Shown here one piece after another: positions 9,201 through 18,230 of a stretch of DNA of 50,723 nt (positions are counted from its first letter, which is position 1; each line of letters opens with the position of its first letter). The notes beneath the pieces are model-generated. The model did no database searches. It saw nothing but the letters and a program-made list of their open reading frames with translations, and was not told where the DNA came from. The DNA is from a virus, in IMG/VR virus record IMGVR_UViG_3300017749_000016, positions 1 through 50,723 of that record; one strand, 5' to 3'. The translations under genes and the position numbers were made by a program.

Positions 9201-10567
9201 ACACTGTTGTTCAAGTAAATGAAGTTGTTAAACAAAATGACGCAAGTATTTTCTTCACGTCAGTTGACCATAAAGGTGATTTCAGAGTTGGTGATCAATT
9301 TTATGTAAACCAAGAAACAGGACAAGTTGATTTTACAACATCAACACTAAACATTGATATTGACCAAGGAGTAACTTTTACTACTGGTACAGACATTACA
9401 GTAATAAGTGGTTCAAGTGTTGAAACAGGAAATATAAAAATAAGTGGAAACACAATAGAAAGTTTAACTGGTGATGTAACATTTGATTCAAACACAGATG
9501 AAATTAATTTACAAAACAATGTTGCAATTACTGGAAATTTAGATGTTACTGGCGATATTACAATTGGTGGTAATGTTACAATTGGTGATGAAACAACAGA
9601 CTCAATCAGTATCACAGCAGGTATTGGTAGTGATCTAAAACCAGCAATAGATAACACATACGATTTAGGTACAGCAACAAAAAGATGGAATACAATATAC
9701 GCAAGAGAGTTAGAAACTGACAGTGTTAGAATAGATAACAATGTTATTCAAACAATAGATTCAAATGCAGATTTAGAATTAAGAACAAACGGTACAGGAA
9801 CTGTAAATGTAGAAAATTTCAGTTTTAGCGGTGATACAATCAGCAACACCAACGACATTACAATTAATCCTAGCACAGGAGTATTTAGAGTAGATGGTAC
9901 AGGTGCAGTAAAAGTACCAGCAGGTACAACAGCAGAAAGACCAGGAACTCCAAGTCTTGGTATGTTGCGTTACAACACTGATACCAATTTCTTTGAAGGC
10001 TATGATGGAAATTGGATACCTTTAGCAGGAGTTTCTGACATTGACCAAGACACGTATATCACAGCAGAATTAAATCCTGGTGATGACGATGACACAATAA
10101 GATTTTATGCCGCTGGAACACTAGTTGCTGATGTGAATTCAACAAGATTTGATGTTCAGAGTTTGGTTGTTGATAATTTACTTTTACAAGGAAATTCAAT
10201 ATCCACTACTGGAACTGACCAAGATTTAGTCCTAAATGCCAATGGTTTAGGTACTATCAAAGTAGAAGACTTTGTTTTTGAAGGAAATACGATAACTAAT
10301 AGTGTACCCGATAGTCCTACGGTTTTTAGAACCACTGGCGATGGTTACATCGACGTTTCACAGGCTGGTGGCTTTGTTTTACCAACTGGAACAAGTGTAG
10401 ACAGACCAGGTACAGGGGTCACTGGGATGATTAGGTACAATACAAATGACCAAAGGGTTGAGTTGTATGATGGTACAAGTTGGGGATCAATTGCTGGAAG
10501 TTCAGGCGCAGTAAGTATTCTTGACGCAACGGAAATTGCAATTAAAATTGCATTAACATATGGATAA
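6221..10567 (+). CDS. Large fibre-like protein: beta-helix plus nested LamG domains, 1448 aa
   Basis: A paralogue of the 1056-aa protein: both begin VGRISGPLLK and carry a YYVATNGDD-type entry to a beta-helix (here from about residue 228) with the turn DPRGFASGDAGKG. About residues 520-890 are concanavalin-like (LamG-3 type) sequence not present in the paralogue. One LamG starts near 520 (KKFGQSSLQLGG, DDFTVETWV, WTHFALSR, IFVNGV near 630). A second complete one occupies about 650-840 (KKYGDKSVQFDGADD, ADFTVESWM, WHHVALTR, FSGYMDGIRF). The last strands of the first then resume at about 857-890 (PLTIG, FNGYLDDFRI). The C-terminus has repeated N-x-DL-x-L-x-x-NGTGTV and RPGTPSLGMLRYNTDT modules. 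LamG domains usually bind carbohydrate or protein, so a receptor-binding fibre is likely. Confidence 0.65.
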   Translation: MAVGRISGPLLKANLVRSTLPVDRRNLAFETDLLYIDVNNSRIGVKTTSPAYPLDVAGTIRTTDLQVPNTATINNVTISNNSITTTGNQLNLATPDSAVYNNRLLVDDLIIDGNTITATDTNQNFEIIPSGTGTVEVRGDTRVEGNIHATGNIRADGNIQIGDQDTDTITINADVASNLVPDASNTYTLGLANKRWDEVFANNLTVDNLTLTGNITVNGLDLTARPGKTYYVATNGDDLQTGTHQNDPYASLTKALSVATTGDHIHIYPGTYSEVFPMVVPVGVSLKGDGLRAVTIQPTAPTNTNDAFILNGEVTIEDLTVTGFQFDAVNNTGYAFRFNSNGDSSGYSVTSRSPYIRNITVLTQGSVTSATDPRGFASGDAGKGAFLDGAMATAWSREAGCLFQNVTMITPGVDAVTLTNGVRVEWLNSFTYFANRSIYAYDGASGLAGQGQTNLRVSNISGTITAGETIFYYNTGGQVISSATIDSVDGNKITINGKVTGFELPPESGGKTMVTNGNAQLNTSIKKFGQSSLQLGGTADSTNTANSVDFGFGTDDFTVETWVRSNLAQTTTLFDFRANTSNDNGVQVSVVNSTPRILLNGSYVLTGTNGFNDDTWTHFALSRKNSYTKIFVNGVNSGQTRNPQTLTLNDGVTTNSSTKKYGDKSVQFDGADDCIDVANTADFGFTTADFTVESWMNFTSTAQQSIFDFRTVTIENKVWLYATPTNNKIILHVNGSNIAELTGINLSTWHHVALTRQAGVGRLFLDGVLSSTFTFSQNLGATTPCRIGARYDAIGTNEFSGYMDGIRFSSTAKYTSAFTPGNLVNTTDTVLMIDAEDGVVDNTNLYMNTNLSSAKPLTIGNNYSNNNGFNGYLDDFRIVKGLSLYDLNFTPPTAELTRSTQTTLLLRFNGDNGSTSFTETLTLPQDIRFSGGATAERFTLVDYADFGAEVRAIASASIYGNYGIWGDGEGVRMYLISHNLAYIGNGKEVSNDANTVVQVNEVVKQNDASIFFTSVDHKGDFRVGDQFYVNQETGQVDFTTSTLNIDIDQGVTFTTGTDITVISGSSVETGNIKISGNTIESLTGDVTFDSNTDEINLQNNVAITGNLDVTGDITIGGNVTIGDETTDSISITAGIGSDLKPAIDNTYDLGTATKRWNTIYARELETDSVRIDNNVIQTIDSNADLELRTNGTGTVNVENFSFSGDTISNTNDITINPSTGVFRVDGTGAVKVPAGTTAERPGTPSLGMLRYNTDTNFFEGYDGNWIPLAGVSDIDQDTYITAELNPGDDDDTIRFYAAGTLVADVNSTRFDVQSLVVDNLLLQGNSISTTGTDQDLVLNANGLGTIKVEDFVFEGNTITNSVPDSPTVFRTTGDGYIDVSQAGGFVLPTGTSVDRPGTGVTGMIRYNTNDQRVELYDGTSWGSIAGSSGAVSILDATEIAIKIALTYG

Positions 10568-10575
10568 GAATTAAA

Positions 10576-10905
10576 ATGGCAACAGCGTTTAAAAATACAA
10601 TTATTAAAAACATAGGAACTCAGCCTGTAGAATTGTACACAGCAGAACCAGGAACAAATACAACGTTCGTTGGTTTAAGTCTTGCTAATTTAACTGACTC
10701 TGTTGTAAGAGCAAGTGTAACATTAAAAGACACCACATCAGTTGAAGGATTTATTATTAAAGATGTTTTTATTGCACCTAATTCAAGTTTAAGAGTTTTG
10801 AATGCAGGTGAAAAATTAATTGTAGCAACACAAAATTCATTATTTTGCACAGCAAACATAAATGATTCTTTAGATGTTGTAGCAAGTTTTGTGGAGATAA
10901 CATAA
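10576..10905 (+). CDS. Small beta-sandwich-like structural protein, 109 aa
   Basis: A strand-rich protein 8 nt after the giant fibre gene. Its layout parallels the proteins at 1623-1976 and 24000-24320: an early VGLSLANLTDS strand and turn, a middle VFIAPNSSLRVL strand, then GEKLIVATQ and a final strand near the C-terminus. Sequence identity among the three is low, so the relationship is by pattern. It may be a decoration or connector piece. The stop is one base before the next ATG. Confidence 0.45.
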   Translation: MATAFKNTIIKNIGTQPVELYTAEPGTNTTFVGLSLANLTDSVVRASVTLKDTTSVEGFIIKDVFIAPNSSLRVLNAGEKLIVATQNSLFCTANINDSLDVVASFVEIT

Positions 10906-10906
10906 T

Positions 10907-11368
10907 ATGACACAGAGTGTTGGTCAAAGTGTAAATGTATATTTGAAAGAAGGTGTCAAAGACAGATACTTCTATGGATTATACCGTACTTCCGAAGGTA
11001 TGTTGTACCTAGGTAAAGTTGACCAATTGGCTCGTAATGACAGTATTCAAGTGAACAATCCTGGAGCGGCGGCAAATGATTTTGTTGATTTCGATCAAGG
11101 ATATGATTTCTTTGAAGGGCGTGATCTCAATCATGAAAATGTTTTTTTAAATTTGAGATACGAACAATTCAGATGGGACGATGTCAATCTGGATTATTTT
11201 ATAAACGATGACGGCGAATTGTGTGTGAGAATTAACAGTAAACAAGGTGAAGGTGTGGTAACATATCCAAATATTTCTGAATCAGTAGATGCAGTAGATT
11301 CACCATTTAGTTTTGACAAAGAAGCATACACATTTGACGACAGCGACATAACATTCGATAGAGGATAA
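10907..11368 (+). CDS. Conserved virion-associated protein, paralogue of 12694-13047, 153 aa
   Basis: The central block RYFYGLYRT, then KVDQLARNDSIQVNNPG, DFFEGRD, YEQFRWD and a FIN-DDGELCVRIN ending is nearly repeated in the 117-aa protein encoded at 12694. Proteins of this design occur next to fibre genes in marine T4-like phages. This copy has a 35-residue acidic C-terminal tail that the other lacks. It sits immediately before the 430-aa fibre, as the paralogue sits before the 1718-aa fibre, suggesting each serves the fibre that follows as adaptor or chaperone; that is inference. GGAG at 10892-10895 serves the start. Confidence 0.5.
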   Translation: MTQSVGQSVNVYLKEGVKDRYFYGLYRTSEGMLYLGKVDQLARNDSIQVNNPGAAANDFVDFDQGYDFFEGRDLNHENVFLNLRYEQFRWDDVNLDYFINDDGELCVRINSKQGEGVVTYPNISESVDAVDSPFSFDKEAYTFDDSDITFDRG

Positions 11369-11385
11369 AAGGAGTAGTAGGAAAA

Positions 11386-12678
11386 ATGGCACGACAACTT
11401 ATAAATGATGGTATCCTTCCTAATGACGGTCAAGGTGACACGTTAAGGCAAGGTGCATCGAAAATAAACAACAACTTCCAAGAGTTATATCAGACTTTAG
11501 GAAACGGAACACAGATTACATTAATTGAAAATAATCTTTTAAATGCAACTGGTTCTAACAAAGTAACTTTTTTATATCAAACATTGGCAGATTTGCCAAG
11601 TGCGTCAACATATCACGGTATGTTTGCTCATGTACACGGTGAGAATGCTTCCTACTACGCTCACTCAGGTGCTTGGGTAAAACTTGCAGATACAAATAAA
11701 TCTATCGGAATGTTTTCAGACGTTGATTTGGCTACTGCGGTTCCACAAGATGGACAAGCACTAGTTTGGGACAATGGAAATTCAACTTGGAAACCAGGAG
11801 ATGTACAAGCCGGCGGCGGTGGCGGTGGCGGAGGTGCAACTGCATTCTTAGGATTGTCAGACACACCTACAAGTTTTACAGGATTTTCAAATTATTTTGT
11901 AACTGTAAATGCTGGTTCAACTGGGTTAGCATTTTCACAAACTCCAGGAAGTGTAAACGTACTATCAGATGTAGACACTGTTACAACTCCACCAACAGCA
12001 GGACAAGTATTGAAATGGAATGGTTCAAATTGGGTTCCAGCCGCAGATGCAACATCAGGTGGCGGTTCTTCAGATGCAGACACACTTGATGGTTTAGACA
12101 GCACATACTTCTTAAACTACAACAACTTGTCTAACAAACCATCTATTCCTACAGAACTACAAGATTTAGGAATTGTGGACGGCAATGCAAATCAAGTTTT
12201 AACAACTGATGGTGCAGGCGGATTTACTTTTGAAGATGCGGCAGGTGGTGGCGGTGGTGCAACAGCCTTTAATGATTTAACAGACGTTACAACATCAGGT
12301 GCGGCACAAGGTGATGTAGTTTACTACAACGGAACAGAGTGGGTTTTACAAAACGGTCCAGTAATTAGATGGACTGTGACAGCCAACGGTGCAAGTGATT
12401 ACACATTTAATGGTCCAGGATTTGTATCATCAACAAATGATCCAACATTATATTTGAACAGAGGACACACATATATTTTTGTAAACAACTCTGGTGGTTC
12501 ACATCCTTTTGAAATTAGAACAAGTTTCAATGGATCTGCATATTCATCAGGAGTTACAAACAACGGTGCAAACAACGGCGCAATAGTATTCACTGTGCCT
12601 ATGAACGCACCTACAACATTGTATTACCAATGTACAGCACACAGTGGCATGGGTAACACAATAAACATTATAAGTTAA
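11386..12678 (+). CDS. Fibre protein with C-terminal cupredoxin-like domain, 430 aa
   Basis: The N-terminus (LPNDGQGDTLRQGASKINNN) is a widespread start of marine phage fibres. Residues 143-150 are an eight-glycine linker; residues 228-260 carry the fibre motif DADTLDGLDSTYFLNYNNLS; another Gly run is at 287-291. Residues about 325-430 look like a cupredoxin fold: a TLYLNRGHTYIF strand pair, SHPF (His373), and C-terminal LYYQCTAHSGMGN with Cys416, His419 and Met422. These are the residue types of a blue-copper or CuA-like site (H, C, H, M). Whether copper is bound is not known; the fold alone could be used for adhesion. The start has AAGGAG (11369-11374) and a second GTAGGA upstream. Confidence 0.6.
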   Translation: MARQLINDGILPNDGQGDTLRQGASKINNNFQELYQTLGNGTQITLIENNLLNATGSNKVTFLYQTLADLPSASTYHGMFAHVHGENASYYAHSGAWVKLADTNKSIGMFSDVDLATAVPQDGQALVWDNGNSTWKPGDVQAGGGGGGGGATAFLGLSDTPTSFTGFSNYFVTVNAGSTGLAFSQTPGSVNVLSDVDTVTTPPTAGQVLKWNGSNWVPAADATSGGGSSDADTLDGLDSTYFLNYNNLSNKPSIPTELQDLGIVDGNANQVLTTDGAGGFTFEDAAGGGGGATAFNDLTDVTTSGAAQGDVVYYNGTEWVLQNGPVIRWTVTANGASDYTFNGPGFVSSTNDPTLYLNRGHTYIFVNNSGGSHPFEIRTSFNGSAYSSGVTNNGANNGAIVFTVPMNAPTTLYYQCTAHSGMGNTINIIS

Positions 12679-12693
12679 GGAATTAAGGATTAG

Positions 12694-13047
12694 ATGTCAG
12701 AAACTTTTGGAATAGGAATAGAAGATTTACAACAGTCGCTTGGTAATGCTCGTTATTTTTACGGGTTAAGAAGAACTGATCAAGGCACGTTGTACATGGT
12801 TAAAGCCGATTTGCTAGAGTTAGAAGACGGAGTAATTGTTAACAAAGCAGGTGCTCCAAGTCAAAATTATAATGATTTTACTAGAGGACAAGACTTTTTT
12901 GAAGGCAAAGACACAGAACATAAAAAAGTTTTTGATAATTTGGTATATGAACAATTTAGATGGGATGGCAGAAATGTATTCTATTATATTAACGAACAAG
13001 GCGAATTAGTTTTAAAAGTAAACGAATCGCATACTTACGAAGAATAA
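12694..13047 (+). CDS. Conserved virion-associated protein, paralogue of 10907-11368, 117 aa
   Basis: Shares RYFYGLRRT, DFFEGKD, HKKVFDNLVYEQFRWD and a final YYINEQGELVLKVN with the 153-aa protein two genes upstream, but lacks its acidic tail. AAGGA occurs twice in the short leader. A late-promoter octamer overlaps its stop codon, so the giant gene that follows may be transcribed independently. Function unknown; see the paralogue for the adaptor hypothesis. Confidence 0.5.
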   Translation: MSETFGIGIEDLQQSLGNARYFYGLRRTDQGTLYMVKADLLELEDGVIVNKAGAPSQNYNDFTRGQDFFEGKDTEHKKVFDNLVYEQFRWDGRNVFYYINEQGELVLKVNESHTYEE

Positions 13048-13050
13048 ATA
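13043..13050 (+). promoter_or_regulatory. Putative late promoter AATAAATA
   Basis: The octamer spans the stop codon of the 117-aa gene (TAA 13045-13047) and lies 17 nt before the ATG of the 1718-aa gene, the same distance as at 2857-2864. Confidence 0.5.
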
Positions 13051-13067
13051 TAGGATAAAAGAAGTCA

Positions 13068-16000
13068 ATGGCAGAATTTAAACTAGATAGGATACGTTTT
13101 AGATACAGAGGTGATTGGACTGCGGCAACCAATTACGTAAAAGACGATGTGGTTCGTTTTGGTGCAAAAGTATACGTTTGTATAGAAGTACACCAAGGAG
13201 ACACTAATTTTTACAATGATTTAAACAATTCTACACCTAGATGGGTGCAGATGATGGATGGTCAGTCTTGGACTGGCGAATGGCAAGCGGCTACTTTCTA
13301 CAGAATAGGCGACCTTGTAAAATTAGGTGGCGTAATTTATAAATGTATTGAAGGACACACATCAAATACAAGTGCAAATGATGGTATTTTAGGTGACGAA
13401 CTTAAATGGGTTTACTTCGCAAGAGGCGAAAACTGGACAAGTATTTGGCTACCCAACACACTTTACAATGTTGATGATTCAGTTATATATGGTGGAACAG
13501 TTTACAAATGTTTAACATCACATCAAAGTAAATCAGCAGACGAAGGATTAGAATTTGATGATGACAAATGGTCAACATATTCTTCATCAGACAATTTTAG
13601 AGGCGAATGGGCACCTGCGACACACTACTACATTGACGACATTGCTAGATACGGTGGTATCCTATACAGAGCAATAGGTTCACACATCAGTACACCTGCT
13701 ATTACATACACAAATCCAGCAAACACATATGCAAATGATGTTTCTAATAATCCAACAGGTGGTTCAGATGCAACTTTTGAAGTTTACAGAGATGGTGCTA
13801 CGTACTTTGCTAAAATTTTAACTCCTGGTACTGGTTATTATCAGTCAGAAACATTTACAATTTCAGGAGCAATATTAAATGGTACAGCAGTAACCAACGA
13901 TGCTATTATCACAGTAACAACAGTTGATGGTAATGGTGGAGTAACAGCAATATCACTTTCAGGTTCAGCAGATGCAACAGTAACTTATGGACTAGAAGTA
14001 GATGCGCCTAGATGGGAAATTGCACTTGAAGGAATGGCATACAGAAATGCTTATTCACAATATTCACACTACAAGAAAAATGAAATTGTAAAATGGTCAC
14101 CAGGATTATGGAAAGTCACAACAACTCACTTTGCAAGTAATGAAAATTTAGTAGAAGCAAATTTTGAAATGTATGTTCCAGGTTTGGAATTTGAGGCTAT
14201 ATGGTCAGATACACAATACTATCAAAAAGGTGACATTGTACTTTATGGTGGTTATTCATTTGTTGCTTTACAATCTAATGTAAACAGTAAACCTGCTGTC
14301 ACAGACAGTACAGGCAATTGGGAACTTGTATTTCCTGGTTACAATTTTAAAGGTGAATGGATTGGCACACAATTTATAGACGGTGTCAATGTAGCATTCA
14401 AATACAAAACTGGAGATGTTGTTCTTGCAGGTGGTAACTTATACATTGCTGTAAGAGACAATGAAAACACAGGTCCAGACACAGAATCAATTTACGATCC
14501 AGGTTCAGATGATCCTTTCCCATGGCAGTTACTTGTAACTGGTAAACGTTGGAGAGGTCCTTGGTACGAAACAACAACTGAAGGTGTTGTTGAATACTTC
14601 CCAGGTGATGTTGTAACAGTGGCAGGAACATTATGGGCTTGTATAGACAAGCACTTGGCTAATACATCAGATGCAAAACCACCGTTAGATATAGAATCAG
14701 ACAACGTTGGTCCATACTGGGTATTGTTGGCACAAGGTGCTCCAACAAACGTATTAGAATATCCAGGTGATATAAAAACACAAAATGATGACTCAACAAG
14801 ATTAAGAATTGGAATAGGTCTTCCAGGACAAATTTCTAAAGTATCTGAAAGCGGATTTCCTGGTTGGGGAGACTTTGAATTAATTACTAATGTGTACTAC
14901 GTTGCACCAGGTGGAGCAGACACACCAGACAATGGTAAACTTCCAAGTGCACCATTTAAAACTATCAAGTATGCCTGTGAATATATTCAAGAATCTCCAG
15001 GAACAAGAACACCTGCGTCAGTAATGATACGTACAGGATTCTATGAAGAACAACTTCCAATCAAAGTGCCAAGAGATACTGCACTTATAGGAGACGAATT
15101 AAGAAGTACTAACGTAAGACCAGCGACTGGTTTTGAAACATCAAATATGTTTTATGTAAACAATGGTTCTGGAATCAGAAACATGACTTTGCAAGGTTTG
15201 ACTGGAACATTAGGTGATGTAAATGAATACGGCACAAGAAGACCTACAGCAGGTGCTTTTGTAAGTTTAGATCCAGGTACAGGAGCCACTGATGCAACTG
15301 TTTGGGTAACTAGCAAATCATGTTATGTGCAAAACGTAACAACGTTTGGATCGGGTGCTATTGGTTTAAAAGTTGATGGAGACTTGCACAACGGTGGTAA
15401 CAAATCAGTTGTTGCAAATGACTTTACACAGGTTATTGACAATGGTATTGGTTTCTGGGTGAACGGTGATGGTAAATCAGAACTTGTATCTGTGTTTACA
15501 TACTACAATCACATAGGTTATCTAGCAACAAACGGTGGTAAAGTAAGAGCAACAAACGGAAATAATTCTTATGGAGATTTTGGTTCAGTTGCAGAAGGTG
15601 TTGCAAGTACAGAAACTCCAATTACTTGTAAAATTGACAACTACACAGGTGAAGCAATAGTAAATGACGTTTACAATGATGAAAACGAAATTTATGCCTT
15701 TGCATACACTCATGGTGGTGAAAATTATACATCAGCAAATATTACAATTGAAGGTTCAGGTGAAGGTGCCGCGGCAAGTATTAGATATGAAAATACTAGA
15801 GATGGTGCTATCAAAGAATTAAGAATAAAAGGTCCTGATGATTCAAGTCCGGCAGGTGGTGCTCAGTACACTCAAATTGATGGAACAGCAAGAAGTGGTG
15901 ACACAACAAAAATAGAACTTGCGGCACAATTAGGAAGACCAGCAAGTGAATTAGTAGGTCAAAGAATTTACCTAAGAGAAGGTAGAGGTAGAGGACAATA

Positions 16001-18224
16001 CGCATACATTGAAACTTTTAACGAAGTAACAAAAGTGGCAACAGTAAAAAGAGACTGGGATAATTTACCTGGTTGGCAACACTTACTAGGAGGTTTCCCA
16101 ATTGAAACTGAACTAGATGCATCTACAAAATATGTTATAGAACCAAGAATTACATTTAGCAACCCACCATATTCTGCCAACTTAACAAGTGCAGGCAGTT
16201 CAGGTGAATTTGCTGTAGGTGAATACAGAAGAGTTGGTAACACTAATGTTACAGTTGTTGTAGGAAATGGAACAGCAAGAAGAACAGCAGATGGAACTAA
16301 CTGGACTACACACGGTGTACCATCAGGAAATTATACAGACACAGCGGCAACCGACAACTGGTTCTTTGCAGTGTCCACAGATGGAAAAGTTATACGTTCA
16401 CAAGATGGTGCAACATGGACTGACATTTCAGGCACAGTAGGTACTGATGTATTCAGAGGTGTTGCGGCATACGGAACAAATGTTGTAATTGCTTCTGAGA
16501 CAGGAGTTGTTTACACATCAACTGATGACGGTGCTAGTTGGACAAACAGTCAAGTTGTAGTTTACGATGGATCTACTCCAGTGTTTACCCAAGCGGCAGG
16601 TGGAAATGGCATGTTCTTACTTTGCAACCAAGAAGGTGAAACGTGGGAAAGTGCTGATGATGGTGCAACATGGAGACAAAGTACAAACATCGGTGCAAAC
16701 AAATATAGAGTTTCAGATTTAATGTACGGTGGTGGAAAATTTGTAGCGTCAGTACAAGATTCTCCACTAGATGATTCTACATCACCTAACAAGTTTTATG
16801 TAACAACGGCAACAAATGCATCTATCCAAGACAGTGCATTAACAAGATGGCAAGAAAGTGCAACACCTCCTCATGCAGGACCATATTATGTTGCTTACAG
16901 TCAAGGCGTTTATGTTGCTATTACAGGATCAGGCGAAATGGCTTACAGTCAAGACGCTATGGTATGGTTAGAACTAGACAATCCTTTAGGTGGAACATTC
17001 CAAGGAATCACTGCAGGTAGAGATAACGGTGCATACTTTGTACCAATCGAGTTCGGAGCCCAAACAAATTTAAATGTGATTAAGTATGGCGCAAGACCAC
17101 TTGTAAGAGTTATTACTAATGCAGGAAAAGTTTCAAGATTACAAATTTTTGAACCAGGTAGCGGTTATGCATCTGCACCAACAATTACATTAACGGATAA
17201 TAAAAATACAATAGATGTTGTCTTAGAAGCAAGAATGGCATCAGGAGTATTAACACAGCCAACATTTACAAACAGAGGAACAGGATTCCTAAACGTAAGT
17301 GCAACTATTGATGGTGATGGATTCAAAGATGAGTATCAAACTGGAAAAGTGATTCAAATAAAAGAATTATCTAGAGAACCTGGACCAGGTGACTTATTAT
17401 TCATTGCAGGAATCACAGATGAAGTTTACAGAGTAACACAGATTACAAATTTGCAAGGAAGTGAACCAAACTTAACTGCAACATTTAGAATTTCACCAAG
17501 TCTAAGAGCACAAGAATCACCTGACCATGAAACAGATTTCACTATAAGACAACTTTACAGTCAAGTACGTTTAACAGGTCATGATTTCTTAGACATAGGT
17601 ACTGGTGGAAAAACAACTACAAATTATCCTAACCTTTACACTAACAAAGGATTTACTGAAGGTTATGAAGCACAACCTAATAAAGAAGTTGCAGAAGGTG
17701 GTGGTGGAAGAGTATTTTACACTTCAACTGACCAAGATGGTAACTTCCGTGTTGGTGAATTATTTGAAGTTGAACAGGCAACTGGTATTGTAACACTAAA
17801 CGCAGATTTATTCAATCTTTCAGGTCTATCTGAATTAAGTTTAGGTGGTGTTGTACTAGGTGGAACTGAAGTTGTAGTAAGAGAATTCAGTACAGATGCA
17901 ACAATGGCGGCAAATTCCGACAATGTTGTACCAACACAAAAAGCAATAGTATCTTACATCAACTCTAGAGTATCTGGAGGTGGTTCAAATCTTAACGTTT
18001 CACGTGCAAGAGCTGGTTCAATCAGAATTGAAACGAACCAAATCTTTAACGAAGCAGACCCAGTTAACGGAACTATAACTTTCCCTGTAACTGTGTTTAT
18101 GAACAAAGGAATAAGTGGTAGTTTATTAGCACTTTCTTACTTCACAGGTGGTACAGCAAGTACCAATTTAGACGAAGGAGATGCAATATCTGCCGTGGAC
18201 AGTTCCAATGGATATGGAAATTAA
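13068..18224 (+). CDS. Giant multi-domain fibre: chitin-binding-like repeats, beta-helix, Asp-box propeller, 1718 aa
   Basis: Residues 1-535 hold eight modules of the pattern W-x4-Y-x-x-(G/D)D-x-V-x-(Y/F)GG-x-x-Y-x-C-x3-H, resembling the small CBM5/12 (chitin-binding) fold. Between modules 4 and 5 is a copy of the ATF-x-V...TPGTGY...TND module repeated in the 2326-aa protein. From about residue 608 (YYVAPGGADTPDNG) a right-handed beta-helix runs with the conserved block SYGDFGSVAEG. Residues about 1072-1292 contain five Asp-box (BNR) repeats (TADGTNW, SQDGATW, STDDGASW, SADDGATW, SQDAMVW), suggesting a sialidase-like beta-propeller. From about 1500 the marine-phage block VRLTGHDFLDIGTGG and STDQDGNFRVGELFEVEQAT follows. 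It is most likely a receptor-binding tail fibre. The propeller may only bind sugar; no sialidase catalytic set could be assigned. Confidence 0.65.
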   Translation: MAEFKLDRIRFRYRGDWTAATNYVKDDVVRFGAKVYVCIEVHQGDTNFYNDLNNSTPRWVQMMDGQSWTGEWQAATFYRIGDLVKLGGVIYKCIEGHTSNTSANDGILGDELKWVYFARGENWTSIWLPNTLYNVDDSVIYGGTVYKCLTSHQSKSADEGLEFDDDKWSTYSSSDNFRGEWAPATHYYIDDIARYGGILYRAIGSHISTPAITYTNPANTYANDVSNNPTGGSDATFEVYRDGATYFAKILTPGTGYYQSETFTISGAILNGTAVTNDAIITVTTVDGNGGVTAISLSGSADATVTYGLEVDAPRWEIALEGMAYRNAYSQYSHYKKNEIVKWSPGLWKVTTTHFASNENLVEANFEMYVPGLEFEAIWSDTQYYQKGDIVLYGGYSFVALQSNVNSKPAVTDSTGNWELVFPGYNFKGEWIGTQFIDGVNVAFKYKTGDVVLAGGNLYIAVRDNENTGPDTESIYDPGSDDPFPWQLLVTGKRWRGPWYETTTEGVVEYFPGDVVTVAGTLWACIDKHLANTSDAKPPLDIESDNVGPYWVLLAQGAPTNVLEYPGDIKTQNDDSTRLRIGIGLPGQISKVSESGFPGWGDFELITNVYYVAPGGADTPDNGKLPSAPFKTIKYACEYIQESPGTRTPASVMIRTGFYEEQLPIKVPRDTALIGDELRSTNVRPATGFETSNMFYVNNGSGIRNMTLQGLTGTLGDVNEYGTRRPTAGAFVSLDPGTGATDATVWVTSKSCYVQNVTTFGSGAIGLKVDGDLHNGGNKSVVANDFTQVIDNGIGFWVNGDGKSELVSVFTYYNHIGYLATNGGKVRATNGNNSYGDFGSVAEGVASTETPITCKIDNYTGEAIVNDVYNDENEIYAFAYTHGGENYTSANITIEGSGEGAAASIRYENTRDGAIKELRIKGPDDSSPAGGAQYTQIDGTARSGDTTKIELAAQLGRPASELVGQRIYLREGRGRGQYAYIETFNEVTKVATVKRDWDNLPGWQHLLGGFPIETELDASTKYVIEPRITFSNPPYSANLTSAGSSGEFAVGEYRRVGNTNVTVVVGNGTARRTADGTNWTTHGVPSGNYTDTAATDNWFFAVSTDGKVIRSQDGATWTDISGTVGTDVFRGVAAYGTNVVIASETGVVYTSTDDGASWTNSQVVVYDGSTPVFTQAAGGNGMFLLCNQEGETWESADDGATWRQSTNIGANKYRVSDLMYGGGKFVASVQDSPLDDSTSPNKFYVTTATNASIQDSALTRWQESATPPHAGPYYVAYSQGVYVAITGSGEMAYSQDAMVWLELDNPLGGTFQGITAGRDNGAYFVPIEFGAQTNLNVIKYGARPLVRVITNAGKVSRLQIFEPGSGYASAPTITLTDNKNTIDVVLEARMASGVLTQPTFTNRGTGFLNVSATIDGDGFKDEYQTGKVIQIKELSREPGPGDLLFIAGITDEVYRVTQITNLQGSEPNLTATFRISPSLRAQESPDHETDFTIRQLYSQVRLTGHDFLDIGTGGKTTTNYPNLYTNKGFTEGYEAQPNKEVAEGGGGRVFYTSTDQDGNFRVGELFEVEQATGIVTLNADLFNLSGLSELSLGGVVLGGTEVVVREFSTDATMAANSDNVVPTQKAIVSYINSRVSGGGSNLNVSRARAGSIRIETNQIFNEADPVNGTITFPVTVFMNKGISGSLLALSYFTGGTASTNLDEGDAISAVDSSNGYGN

Positions 18225-18230
18225 TAAAAT

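Noticed and set aside
9301-9741. 146-codon minus-strand frame inside the 1448-aa fibre gene
   Set aside because: Antisense frames over Thr/Asn-rich fibre genes arise by codon composition and give Val/Ile/Ser-rich nonsense; no start signal or known motif.
11766-12089. 107-codon Arg/Cys-rich plus-strand frame
   Set aside because: It is the alternative frame of the glycine-linker region of the 430-aa fibre; composition is an artefact of GGC/GGT runs.
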